From G965216255 sp965216255 (GTDB lineage Bacteria > Bacteroidota > Rhodothermia > Rhodothermales > Bin80): a stretch of 64,000 nt of DNA. Shown one piece after another: positions 41,358-51,553 of the stretch. Where the stretch lies: NCBI GenBank assembly GCA_965216255.1, contig OZ244148.1:2294001-2358000 (forward strand). Direction: 5' to 3'. The notes under the pieces were generated by a model. That model saw only the letters and a list, made by a program, of their open reading frames with translations. It searched no databases and was not told where the DNA came from. A program made the translations under genes and the position numbers. Position 1 is the stretch's first letter. Every line of letters starts with the position of its first letter.

Positions 41358-43599
41358 CTACCACGGATATGCCGAGGGCAAGTACAGGCGGCGAAAGCTT
41401 ACCACAACCCGTACTGCGATCTTAAACAGCCGATCTCGGATAGTAGCGCACTGCGCCTGAGCCATCACTGTGTCCTGCAAGCCATAGACCTTGATGATGC
41501 TCATCAGGATATTGGCGACGCTAGAAAAGTACAGGCGCAGTTGGTTGCTCTGCATCAAGGACGTAGAGGTTCGCTCAGCGAACAGTGAAAGCTGCTGCTC
41601 CTTGAGCCGGTTCTCCGCGCGCAATACAAATCCTCATATACTGTGCGGGCGTCGCAGATGTCTTCACTATAATTGGTGACCACAAATCGCGCGTTATAGC
41701 CGCGCGGTCCAGGCAACCATTCCGCCTTGGCTACCACGCGCCGAGGACAGCTCCAGCTTTCATTCGTTTGCTACTCGAAGCTGCGGAAGCACCGCGAAGG
41801 CTGCCCCCGCTGGCCTCGCATGTGGTCCGACTTTGCTGCATAGCCTCGTCAACTATGCCCTTTAGCTGGTTATTGAGAGCCATACCCAAGATATAGTGCA
41901 GGCCCTGCGCTTCGCACCATGCCATGATATCTTCGCGGCAATAGCCTGCGTCTCCACGAATCCAGATGGGGACGTGCGGCCACCGCGCACGGATACGCGC
42001 TACCACCGCCGCTAATTCCTCTACGGAGCCCTTTGATGCGTCCATGTTCGAGGGGCCAAGACGAGCTGTCAACACATGCATTCCGCTAACGATATACAGC
42101 GGCAAGTAGCAATAGTGACCATAAGTATTCATGAAAGAAACCCCCCTCCTGTTTGCCATGAATAGGGTCATCTGTAGCATCGAGATCCAATACGTAGAGT
42201 CGGCGGGAGGCGCACCTGCCGTAGGATCCGGTGGCTTGTCCGTCGCTTTCGCTCCGGGCCGCAGTCCGGCTTCCCTAACCGTGTTTCCTCCCGCCGCTCA
42301 CCGAACCGGGCGTGCGGCACTACCGCACCCGGCTCTCCAGGCGGATCATGCAACTCGCACTCGGACAACGGCGTCGCCCCATGGAGCTTCTCCTGTTCAA
42401 AGACTTGCACGGTCCCTGTTTCCACTCCATGACTTGAGTCCGTTGATCATCAGGCCTGTTTACGCCCTGATAACACCCCGTGGCGTGCCTAGCATGCCAC
42501 ATGGCTCCTTCACTTTCGCATGTGATGCCGCCGAGGTCTCCGACCATTTACCGGTTTAGTAGGTCTCTGCCAATGCCGTGGCCTTTCCCTCTACGAACAT
42601 CGCTCCGCACCTGCGGCCCCTTTCCTCCACGGGCATTACCCCGTCTCTACGGTACTACGGGCCACTCCGCCACCCTCTCGGCCCGGCCTGACCCTTGCGG
42701 GCTTCCGGTTGGTGTGTACTACACCGCCGTCAGGGCTTCCCGTGTTGCCACTCCTTCCATCTTGCATGCATGCCAGTGCCAGTACCCCGGCGGAAATAGA
42801 CCGGTGCACGTGTCGTTCTCTTCCCGGTCTACCAGCGGCCTTCCCCATGACACCGGAGGGTCGGCTTCCGCATTGCCCTTTTCGAGGCCTGCTCGGCATT
42901 CACTGCGCGTTCCGGCCTGCATGCTCGCTAAATCGCCTAAGCGATCCTTTTGCCAAAGTGCTTCAGTCCATGTTGTTACCTCCATAAACCGCCTTGGTCG
43001 CTACCAACTGAAACGACAGCTGTTGCGTGGGATTCGCACCCACAAGGAAGAAGCGCCTTATCACGGCGCACAATGTGCCCTGGCTGTTCGTGCGTTATAT
43101 CCATGAACAAGTCCGAGAGCATGGCGTCGATCTTTTCAGGATCCGCTACGATGCGCTTGTATCTATGCGATGCGGCCGTTTCCTTTGAGCCAAGCTCCAG
43201 TCGGTTCAGTGTACTGGAACCCGCCAGCGGATGCCCTTGATCACGTTCCCGTACCCGGTGCGCACCCGTTACATCTTTGCAGCCCACGCCGATGGCCAAC
43301 ACAGCATCGTCCCGCAGGCGGTCATGGTCGTTGACGTCTTCGTAGCCCAAGCATATCCCGTAGACACGTTGCCTGAGCATCGCCTCCACGGAATGTTCGA
43401 TCCTGCTGGGATTGCGGTGATGCGTGAAACAGGCGGCAAAGCGGCCGATGACGTTGAACATGCGGTCGGCCTCGCGTAACAGCAACAAACCTGCGTGCGA
43501 GGACATAGCGCCGCCGCCGAACTTTGCGACCACTTTACGGCGTCCCAAGTCCTCGAAACGAAACTCTTCAGTATGACAGTATGCGTTGTTCACGGGCAA
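41358..43599 (-). pseudogene. IS1380-type transposase gene split by group II intron C and frameshifted
   Basis: Exon 1 (43599-43072, 176 codons) reads RRKVVAKFGGGAMSSHAG, LLREADRMF, RIEHSVEAMLRQRVYGICLG and YEDVNDHDRLRDD, hallmarks of IS1380 transposases, and ends HEQPGHI. Exon 2 starts at 42193 as VLDLDATDDPIHGKQEG, so precise excision of the intron rejoins the conserved PGHI-VLDLDATDDP in phase 0. Exon 2 is damaged on its own: a one-base insertion near 42,135, a shift near 41,735 (before VVAKAEWLPGPRGYNARFVV) and another near 41,620 (before NRLKEQQLSLFAERTSTS). The gene is therefore dead even after splicing. Confidence 0.88.
42194..43071 (-). mobile_element. Group II intron C, copy 2 (uninterrupted, ORF-less)
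   Basis: The 878-bp intron has 5' end GTGCGCCGTGATAAG at 43071 and 3' end CCGACTCTAC at 42194. Splicing joins CACATT|GTATTG and restores the IS1380 reading frame. Domain V is GAGCCGGGTGCGG...CCGCACGCCCGGTTC near 42,330. It encodes no reverse transcriptase. The sites occupied by intron A in the other copy are empty here (AACAACATG|GACTGAAGC and CAACACG|GGAAGCCC), which makes this the reference for the nested structure. Confidence 0.93.
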
Positions 43600-43699
43600 T
43601 GCATAATGTGGTTATAAATAATGATATAACATATACTTAGGTCTAGTTAGGATTCCATTCCCAACTGCACTGGTGAGCTATTCGGGTTAGGCACGGAAC

Positions 43700-44055
43700 A
43701 GGCCGTGCACGCGGCCCGGCCCGTGACAATGCTGGCCGTCGGCGCCGTACTTGGTCTTGCGGCCATCAGCCTCGCACCGAACGAGTGGAAGCTGTCCCAG
43801 TCTGCGCAAAGGCAGCTTATACTTGGGCAGCGCCTGGAGCGCATGTGAACGACGCTACAGCCCGACCAGCAAGCGGAAATCCACCCGTTTGCTGCGCGCC
43901 GACTCGGTGGAAGGCGGCAAGGAGCCACGCCTACACGAGCGCCGCAAAACCGAACCTCGCCCAAAGCGCCGCATACGGGGGATTGGCTGGGAAACGGGCG
44001 CGCTCCCGTGCAACACGCAATCCGCTAGAAGCGTCTTATCACTCGAGCACCAGTC
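43700..44055 (+). pseudogene. Partial, degraded copy of the coiled-coil membrane protein gene that follows
   Basis: A frame here reads TMLAVGAVLGLAAISLAPNE and WKLSQSAQRQLILGQRLERM before a stop, then in register LQPDQQAEIH. The same order (membrane helix, WKLSxSxxRQL, VWTTLxxDxxAxxH) recurs at 44,225-44,430. The N-terminal coiled-coil part is missing, so this is a decayed tandem duplicate. Family unknown. Confidence 0.5.
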
Positions 44056-44432
44056 TTGCAACCTTCTCTCGGGGAGCGTCTGGCCGAGATAGAGGTAGCA
44101 GAAGCGCGCCAGCACATTGACTCCCTCCTGGCGGAGATCGAGCGAGCGGCGCGCTGCGTTCGGGCCAGCGCCCGGACCGTGGAAGTGGCGGCCGAGGCGG
44201 CTCGCCGCCAGCGCAGGGAAATTCGGATAGCCATGCTGGCCCTCGGCGCCCTGCTCGGGCTTGTTGCCCTGTCAACCTTGCACCGGATAAATGGAAGCTG
44301 TCCCGCTCTAAGCAAAGGCAACTAATGCTTGCGACGCGCCCGGAGCTTGTGTGGACGACGCTTAAATCCGACCACAAGGCGAAACTCCACCGTTTGTTGC
44401 GCCTGTCCGGCGTGGCGGAAGGCGGCAAGTAG
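44056..44432 (+). pseudogene. Small coiled-coil, single-helix membrane protein, frameshifted
   Basis: The frame starts MQPSLGERLAEIEVAEARQH and continues with a heptad-rich, charged coiled coil up to about residue 60, then one membrane helix (IAMLALGALLGLVALSTL). Near 44,300 the original protein seems to continue one frame over as WKLSRSKQRQLMLATRPELV and ends LHRLLRLSGVAEGGK, as shown by the similar order in the upstream copy. In the present frame it stops after 89 residues. The function is unknown; the layout (coiled coil plus one helix) suggests a small inner-membrane protein. Confidence 0.5.
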
Positions 44433-44727
44433 CCACGCGTGCGGCCGCTCCGGGCGGGCCCTAGCTCAAAGTGCCGGGAACGGGGACATAGCTGTGACTC
44501 AGACTTCTCGGCGATCCACGGAGCAAGGCATGGCGGGCAATGGGCGTCATTGCGCCAGATTCGTAAGCTCGTGTTCGGCAGGAGTTGGCACGGGCACGAG
44601 AGTGCAGTTCGTTGGTTCCCCTAAGTCATTGTCACCAGGAAGCGTTAATTTTGATAATTGACGCAATATGTAGTTTAATTTCAATTCCTTAGCATTGCTG
44701 CAGCTTGTAGGTGAACAGCACGCCTCC

Positions 44728-47700
44728 ATGCATTCTACCAGACTTGAATGCAGGGGGAAAGCCCTCGGTAAGCTGAATACCGCGGCGAAATGCTGCTGCC
44801 TATTCTCCCATTGGGTTTCCGTCGTCATTGCGTTGGTGGTCCTACCATCCGCTTTCCCGGTATTGATTCCAACGACTCATGCCCAGGTAAATGCGGAGAA
44901 GGTGGTCTTGGGCAGCATTGTGGCGGAAAAGCCCGTCTCAGTGAGCGAACTCGATACCCCTTCGCCCGGCGCGCCCTCCCGCCAGGTAGCTCCCACACTC
45001 TCCGCTCTTTCCGGCAGTTTTGCACCGGCAACTGCCAGCTATAGTACAGGGCCCAGCGTCACCATTACGGGGCCTGCTGGCCCCGTCACCGGTCTGTTCC
45101 AAGTTACGGTTACCCTCTCGGAGGAGGTTACTGGTTATTTCATGAATGACTTTAGAGTGACAGGTGGCTATGCATCCTCCACTTTCACAGGAACCCCCCT
45201 CGGAGGACCGGTAAATATACACCCCTACGTGACAGGAGAGAATGGCAGGGAGCTAACGGTGGATATCCCTGCCAATAGTTTCTACTCACTTGCCACGGGC
45301 GAAGGCAACCAGGCTGCGGAGCAGTATTCCGTTTGGGCCGTCGTACGCAATGAGCCGCCCACCGTGGAAATTAGCGGGCCCAGTGGGCCTGTTGAGGGAC
45401 GCTTTGAAGTGAAATTCTATACGCCGGAGTTGGTTACGGACTTTGACGTATCGGACGTCACCGTTGAGAACGCTGTGATTACCGACTTCCATCAGGCGAC
45501 CGGGATCGTATACTGGGCGGACATCACACCAAAGATGGACGGAACCGTGACGGTAAGCGTTCCTGCCAATTCATTCGTGGATAATATGGACGCGCCCAAT
45601 CCGGCGTCCAATACCTATTCTGTCACAGCAGACTTGGCGGCGCTAACGGCGAGCATCGTCGCCCCTTCGCGCGTGGAGCCACCGACCCGAAAGGCCAATT
45701 TGCAGTTCAGGTTCGATGGTGGCGCGAATGGCTTCGACGCGGACGACATCACGGCGACGAATGGATCTATTTCCATTGCTGCTGGCCCGGACGATGTACT
45801 CTCCATTCTGCTCCGCCCAAAGACAGTCTACAGGGGAATCGTAACCATGGATGATGACGCCGACACCCCGGCCACGGTGGTAGTAGGTCCATCAACCAGC
45901 TTTAGCGTAACGAACGACGCAAGCCGTGAGTACGATGCCCCTTCTTCCGTTTCCATTGAGTTTGCCGAAGAAAATCCCGGCGGGCCCACGGTAGAGATCA
46001 CCGGACCGACCGGTCCCTTGCACGATCCCTCCTTCGACATCACCGTCACATTCTCGGAGACCGTGGAAGGGCTGACACTATCAGATATCGTAGTGGACGG
46101 TGGCGAAGCAGAATTCAATAATGCGGGCACGGCCACTACAGGCATCTCCGTTAAAATTACTCCGAGCCGAGACGGAATAGTATATGTGGACTTCCCCGCC
46201 AGTGCCGTCACATCCGTCAGCACGGGTATAGGTAACAAGAAAGCGGATTCCTATTTCGTTCAATACCGATATCTGGATCCCAAGCCCACCGTATACGTCC
46301 TCGGACCAAGAGTTGATTACGTAACCGGTCCCTTTGACGTCAGTATCAGATTTTCTCAGGACATCGACATTGCGGGGCTGACGGTTTCAGACATTGAGGT
46401 GGAGAATGGTGATGCATCATTCAACAATACAGGCTCACCCACCATTGGAGGAATTTCGGTTAAGATTATTCCCAGGCAGAACGGGGACGTAACGGTGGAT
46501 TTCCCCGCCAACGGCGTCAACTCCCTCCGCACGGGCCAAGGCAACTACGCAGCGGTTGCAGCATATTCTGTTGAGGCCAGGTTATCGGATCGCGCACCCA
46601 CCGTGACCATCAATGGGCCTGCGGGACCGGTTCAAAAACACTTTAGAGTAGATTTTTCGTATTCGGAGTCGGTCACGGGCTTTGACCTATCAGATGTTGC
46701 AGTCCGAAACGGTGTCGCCTCGGATTTCAGTCAGGGAAGTGGGCTCGTTTATTCGGCGACCATTACACCGGCAAGTGATGGCGCCGTGACGGTAGGTATT
46801 GGTGAGGGCGCAGTCCAAGACACAGAAGGCAACCCCAATCCTGCGTCTGACACCTATTCTGTCACCGCAAATAAAGCGGCCCTAACGGTGGACATCATCG
46901 CCCCATCGCGCGTGAATTCGCAGCAACATGAGGCCCAGGTACAATTCAGCTTCTCCAGTTCGGTGGATGGATTTGATGCGGGTGATCTGGCCGTAAGCAT
47001 TGGATCCATTTCCGTAGCCGGCCAGCCAGAGCCCTTGGGCCCCATGCTGGGCACAACGATTTACAGGGCGACGGTAATGCTTGCTAGCAACACTGCACGC
47101 CCAGTGGCCGTAGCAGTAGGCCCATCGGCCAGTTTTAACGTAACAGATAAGGCGAATGACCCGTACGGTGCACCTTCTGCCGTTTCCATTGAGTTTAGCG
47201 CTGAAGACCCCGATGGACCTACGGTTGAAATTACGGGACCTGCTGGTCCGGTATCCAGCCCCTTCAGCGTTGTGATTGCATTCTCGGACCCCGTGACGGG
47301 CTTCAACATCAGCGACATTGATGTGCGCAATGGCGTGGCATCTGGACTGACCACCTTGTCGGCTACCGACTATACGGCAACCATTTCTCCGAATAGCAGT
47401 GGTACCGTCACGGTAGGTGTTCCGGCCAACGCCGCGGACGACGCTGAGAGCAGAGGCAACGAGGCATCCAATACGTTCTCCGTAGTGGCTCAGCTTCAAG
47501 GCGCCACCGAAGTTGGCCTTGCTGTCCAGCCGCAAACCGTAGCCGAAGATGACGGCCCAACCCTCGTGACCGTGACAGCCCGGGTAGAAGGAGGCGAGGC
47601 CTTCAGTGCAAGCCAGGTGCTTGACATAACGGTCTCCGGCAGCGGGCGGTCTGGAGTGGTCGGCTTTGCGCGCGTGCCGGACTTTACGGTGACTATCGGC

Positions 47701-50700
47701 GCCGGCCAGCTGGAAGCTAACTCCACTTTCCTTCTAGAACCGGTGAACAATACCGTTGATGAAGCCAACGAGAGGATTGCCATTGTGGCGCAACACCGCG
47801 GAAATCGCCTGACCACCAGCTTATTGCTCACGGATGACGACGAAACGCCGGGGGAGATTCAGCTTGCCGTGAACCCGGCAGCATTGATCGAAAGTGCCGG
47901 AACCTCTACCGTGACCGTAACGGGTACGGTTAGTGGCGCCACGACGTATGCGACTGCCCAGACCGTTAACATAGCAGTCACGGGCAGCGAGACCGGCGGC
48001 GTGGTAGGCTTCGCACCGGTGCCGGATTTTGACCTCACTATTGCGGCCGGAGAACAGAGCGGACGCGTCACCTTGGCGATCGCACCCGTAGATAACAACA
48101 TTGACGAAGCAGATGAAACCATCACAGTCACGGGCACGCACGGAGCATCCAGGCCCGTGGCGACGCTTACGCTTGCGGACGACGACGCGGCACCGACAGG
48201 CATCGCGCTCGCGCTAGACCCCGCATCCGTTGATGAAGGAGCTGGCACCTCCACGGTAACGGTAACAGCCACGGTGGAGGGTGGCACGACGTACGCCTCA
48301 GAGCAGGCCGTGAGCATTTCCGTTGCCGGCAGTGGAATAGCGGGTGTCGTCGGATTTGTGCCGGTAGCCGACGTTACCATCACCATACCGGCGGCACAGG
48401 CTACGGGCACCGCGAACTTCACACTAATTCCGATGGACAATGCGGTGGATGAGCAGGACGAAATCGTGACGATCTCCAGCTCGAATACCCATGTTCGGGC
48501 ACCGGCCAACCTTACGATCGTCGACGACGACGAGGCTCCGACCGGCATAAGCCTTGCGCTTGATCCCACGACGGTATCGGAGGGTGCGGGTGCAACGACC
48601 GTTGCGGTGATGGCTTCCGTAGAGGGAGGCACTACCTACAGCGCGGACCAGACCATTAACCTCACGGTTTCTGGCACCGGAGCTCCAGGAGCCGTCGGCT
48701 TCGCGCCGGTGTCGGGTGTGGCGCTCACCATCCTGGCAGGAGAGGCACGCGGGCAGACCACGTTTACGCTTGGACCGGAAAATGACGTGGTGGACGAGGA
48801 CGATGAGACGATCACAGTGGGTAGTTCCAGCAGCCTGGTAACGGCATCCGCTACGCTTCAGCTCATCGACGACGACGCAGCGCCCGCCGGGGTATCGCTC
48901 TCCGCCAGTCCGGCGACTGTAGCCGAAAATGCCGGCCCCACGTCCGTCACGATAACGGCCATAGTTGGAGGTGGCACTACCTACAACGCAAGCCAGAAGG
49001 TACCGGTAGCCGTTTCCGGCAGCGGGGCTGCGGGCGTAGTAGCATTCGCCTCCGTTTCGGGGGTGGAAATAGTCATTGCGCCGGGCTCCCCGACCGGAAG
49101 TGTTGCCTTTACGCTTACGCCCGTGGATAACAATTTGGACGAGGCAGACGAAATCATAACGCTCGCGGGTAGCCACGGCGCATCGAGTCCAACCGCAACG
49201 CTGACACTCATGGACGACGACGCGGCGCCTACCGGGATCTCGATCTTTGTTGACCCCTCGACTGTATCCGAAGGCGCAGGCGCAACGGCCATAACGGTTA
49301 GCGCTACCGTGAATGGTGGCACGCTCTACGCCACGGATCAGACCATCAGTGTCTCCGCGTCTGGAAGCGGCAGTGCAGGGGCGGTCGGCTTTTCGCCCGT
49401 GCAGGCCTTCGATATCGTGGTGGCAGCTGGCGCAGCAGCGGCCGCCGGATCCTTTACGCTGACTCCGAAAGACGACCGGGAGCGCAAAACCGACGAATCC
49501 GTCCGCGTTGCCGCCCTGCACTTGGGCCAGACCTCCGAAACATTCATCACGCTCGTCGACAACGATCAGGATATAGCCCGGGCGCAGGAAGTCAGCATAT
49601 CCTTGCTCCCGGAAATCGCCCGGGCTTTGACCGCCAGCTCTGTCGGCGCCGTTGCCAACCGTATTGGCAGGGCCCGGTCCTCGTCATACGACATGGTACT
49701 TAGCATCGCGGGATTTACATCCGTGCGCAGCCTCGTACGGGGTCTGCGCACACGCAATTACGGCGCCCCGGCGGACTGGCGTGGGAGCTTGCACGGCACT
49801 TCCTTTACCGTGGCACCAATGGCTTCCGCGGCAGGCCTTGCCGGGCGCGTCACGATCTGGGGCGAGGGTGACTACCGCGCCTTCTCCGGCGCTTACGATA
49901 TCACCGGCTGGGACGGCAGCCTCACCGGCATGCATCTCGGCGTGGATGCGGCCGTGGGCGATGGTGCACTCGTAGGCGTGGCCATCTCCAGAACCAGTGG
50001 CGCGCTGGAGTATACGTATTCCGGTAGCAACACCATTCGGGGCAGCAGCCTTGAAGGCACCTATGATGCCCAGATAAAGAGCGTGATGCCGTATGCCAGC
50101 TGGACCTGGGCAGCTGGGTCCAGCATTTGGGTGTCGGCAGGATTGGGCTCCGGTGAAGTGGAAATGGCGGATGCCGAAATCGCGAATCCGGAGACCGCGG
50201 ACAGCCGGCTGGTTACAACGGCCGTGGGCGCCAACCTGCGCCTTTTGGGAGCCAGCTCCGGCGGCCGCACGACGACCCTGGACCTCAAGAATGAGGCCTG
50301 GCTGTCCGAAATGGAAGTGGATGCCAATGGCTCCCTGATTGAGGCGATAACCGTGAAGGTGAACCGAGTGCGCGTGACGCTCGAAGGAGGTATCGGAATG
50401 CAGCTCCCGGGTGGCGGCTCCGTGACCTCGTTCGTAGAGGTGGGAATGCGCAGTGATGGCGGCGACGGACGGACAGGCCTAGGCGTGGAGCTCGGTGGAG
50501 GGCTGCGTATTGCGCGGCCGGTGCAGGGCCTGCGGATAGAAGGGCGCGGCCGAACGCTGGTGGCGCACGGCGGTGACGTGGAAGAATGGGGCGTGGGCGG
50601 AAGCGTGGGCTTTACGCCCGGTGAAGGCGGCCGCGGCATGTCCATCATACTGGGCTCCTCTTCCGGGTCGATAGCCAGTGGCATGCATCGCTTGTGGAGC

Positions 50701-50967
50701 GACCGTGACATGGCGCCTGATACCCCGAGCGTTAGCATGGCGCCGCGTCTGCTTTCACAGTTCGGATACGGCATGAACGTACGGGGTGGACTTCTCCGGC
50801 CGTATGGCGGCATGGAGCTATCCGGCCCGGCAGGCCTTGGCACACGAATGGGCACGCAGTACCAGGTAGGCCCGCGCCTCAGCGTCGGGCTGGAAATAGC
50901 CCACTACGCCATGCCGGGCAAGCCCGGCTCTGCCCCCACGGTGCGCGGCACAGTTTCAATCCGCTAG
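44728..50967 (+). CDS. Giant surface protein: Ig-like and Calx-beta repeats with autotransporter-like barrel
   Basis: From the ATG at 44728 the product has 2,079 residues. A long signal-like segment (VSVVIALVVLPSAFPVLIPT) ends near THAQ. About six bacterial Ig-like modules follow (GP.GPV...F.V...FSE.VTGF..SDI pattern, near residues 108, 211, 420, 520, 624 and 830), two of them followed by an extra module beginning IAPSR. Six Calx-beta-type modules start near 47.5, 47.86, 48.2, 48.54, 48.89 and 49.23 kb (P..V.EGAG..T.TVTA...GG; DDD at the ends). From about residue 1645 the protein becomes a Gly-rich beta-barrel (VTIWGEGDYRAFSGAY, YVQVGPRLSVG-like end). It is probably a calcium-binding adhesin anchored by its own barrel. 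Confidence 0.87.
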   Translation: MHSTRLECRGKALGKLNTAAKCCCLFSHWVSVVIALVVLPSAFPVLIPTTHAQVNAEKVVLGSIVAEKPVSVSELDTPSPGAPSRQVAPTLSALSGSFAPATASYSTGPSVTITGPAGPVTGLFQVTVTLSEEVTGYFMNDFRVTGGYASSTFTGTPLGGPVNIHPYVTGENGRELTVDIPANSFYSLATGEGNQAAEQYSVWAVVRNEPPTVEISGPSGPVEGRFEVKFYTPELVTDFDVSDVTVENAVITDFHQATGIVYWADITPKMDGTVTVSVPANSFVDNMDAPNPASNTYSVTADLAALTASIVAPSRVEPPTRKANLQFRFDGGANGFDADDITATNGSISIAAGPDDVLSILLRPKTVYRGIVTMDDDADTPATVVVGPSTSFSVTNDASREYDAPSSVSIEFAEENPGGPTVEITGPTGPLHDPSFDITVTFSETVEGLTLSDIVVDGGEAEFNNAGTATTGISVKITPSRDGIVYVDFPASAVTSVSTGIGNKKADSYFVQYRYLDPKPTVYVLGPRVDYVTGPFDVSIRFSQDIDIAGLTVSDIEVENGDASFNNTGSPTIGGISVKIIPRQNGDVTVDFPANGVNSLRTGQGNYAAVAAYSVEARLSDRAPTVTINGPAGPVQKHFRVDFSYSESVTGFDLSDVAVRNGVASDFSQGSGLVYSATITPASDGAVTVGIGEGAVQDTEGNPNPASDTYSVTANKAALTVDIIAPSRVNSQQHEAQVQFSFSSSVDGFDAGDLAVSIGSISVAGQPEPLGPMLGTTIYRATVMLASNTARPVAVAVGPSASFNVTDKANDPYGAPSAVSIEFSAEDPDGPTVEITGPAGPVSSPFSVVIAFSDPVTGFNISDIDVRNGVASGLTTLSATDYTATISPNSSGTVTVGVPANAADDAESRGNEASNTFSVVAQLQGATEVGLAVQPQTVAEDDGPTLVTVTARVEGGEAFSASQVLDITVSGSGRSGVVGFARVPDFTVTIGAGQLEANSTFLLEPVNNTVDEANERIAIVAQHRGNRLTTSLLLTDDDETPGEIQLAVNPAALIESAGTSTVTVTGTVSGATTYATAQTVNIAVTGSETGGVVGFAPVPDFDLTIAAGEQSGRVTLAIAPVDNNIDEADETITVTGTHGASRPVATLTLADDDAAPTGIALALDPASVDEGAGTSTVTVTATVEGGTTYASEQAVSISVAGSGIAGVVGFVPVADVTITIPAAQATGTANFTLIPMDNAVDEQDEIVTISSSNTHVRAPANLTIVDDDEAPTGISLALDPTTVSEGAGATTVAVMASVEGGTTYSADQTINLTVSGTGAPGAVGFAPVSGVALTILAGEARGQTTFTLGPENDVVDEDDETITVGSSSSLVTASATLQLIDDDAAPAGVSLSASPATVAENAGPTSVTITAIVGGGTTYNASQKVPVAVSGSGAAGVVAFASVSGVEIVIAPGSPTGSVAFTLTPVDNNLDEADEIITLAGSHGASSPTATLTLMDDDAAPTGISIFVDPSTVSEGAGATAITVSATVNGGTLYATDQTISVSASGSGSAGAVGFSPVQAFDIVVAAGAAAAAGSFTLTPKDDRERKTDESVRVAALHLGQTSETFITLVDNDQDIARAQEVSISLLPEIARALTASSVGAVANRIGRARSSSYDMVLSIAGFTSVRSLVRGLRTRNYGAPADWRGSLHGTSFTVAPMASAAGLAGRVTIWGEGDYRAFSGAYDITGWDGSLTGMHLGVDAAVGDGALVGVAISRTSGALEYTYSGSNTIRGSSLEGTYDAQIKSVMPYASWTWAAGSSIWVSAGLGSGEVEMADAEIANPETADSRLVTTAVGANLRLLGASSGGRTTTLDLKNEAWLSEMEVDANGSLIEAITVKVNRVRVTLEGGIGMQLPGGGSVTSFVEVGMRSDGGDGRTGLGVELGGGLRIARPVQGLRIEGRGRTLVAHGGDVEEWGVGGSVGFTPGEGGRGMSIILGSSSGSIASGMHRLWSDRDMAPDTPSVSMAPRLLSQFGYGMNVRGGLLRPYGGMELSGPAGLGTRMGTQYQVGPRLSVGLEIAHYAMPGKPGSAPTVRGTVSIR

Positions 50968-51553
50968 CGGCGGACGCTCAATCCGAATATTTTCGGTTAA
51001 GAGCCCACGAAGAAGCTCCATGTATTTCGATCCATGGGCCTTTTCCCTTTTGGTATGATGCGATACGGGCGCATGGTGCCCTGCCGGGCGGCGCACCGAC
51101 GAGCCAGCACAGAGAGCTTTTGGGCTCCGGCGGCTACCATAGCCGATAGCAGGAGCGGTCCGCTTCTATGTCCCTTGCCTCCTTCGACCGGGCCACGGGA
51201 ACGCTGCTTGAGCCTTTCCATGGTAAACGATGGCTACCCGGATCCAAGTTGATGCTGGTGTTCCGCTCCAGGATCTTCGCACCGCCAAGGCCGCTACAAT
51301 CCGCCATCGGGTAGGTTGCTCAGACCCGTTCAATGCTATCCAGCATCTGTGGCCACAGCCGTGCCCGAATATGCGCAGACTGGCGACCGATCGGGAACGG
51401 AGGCGACAAGCGCGGCAGCAACACGGGATTTCAGCCGATGCGTCCGCCAACACCCACTTTCCATGGACGATGGGCTGGAAACCCGCCCGCCGCAGGCTAG
51501 CATCTCGCTACAAGAACCCGCTCGGAGCCCTACACTCCTAACCAGAAGACTGG
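50968..51553. other. Intergenic, no gene recognised
   Basis: Between the giant surface protein and the end of the oxidoreductase gene only short shadow frames are present. No terminator with a convincing T-run was found. Confidence 0.45.

Noticed and set aside
47500..49570. Regular 340-bp spacing that could suggest a tandem DNA repeat or CRISPR-like array
   Set aside because: The periodicity comes from diverged Calx-beta modules in one long reading frame; bases differ between units.
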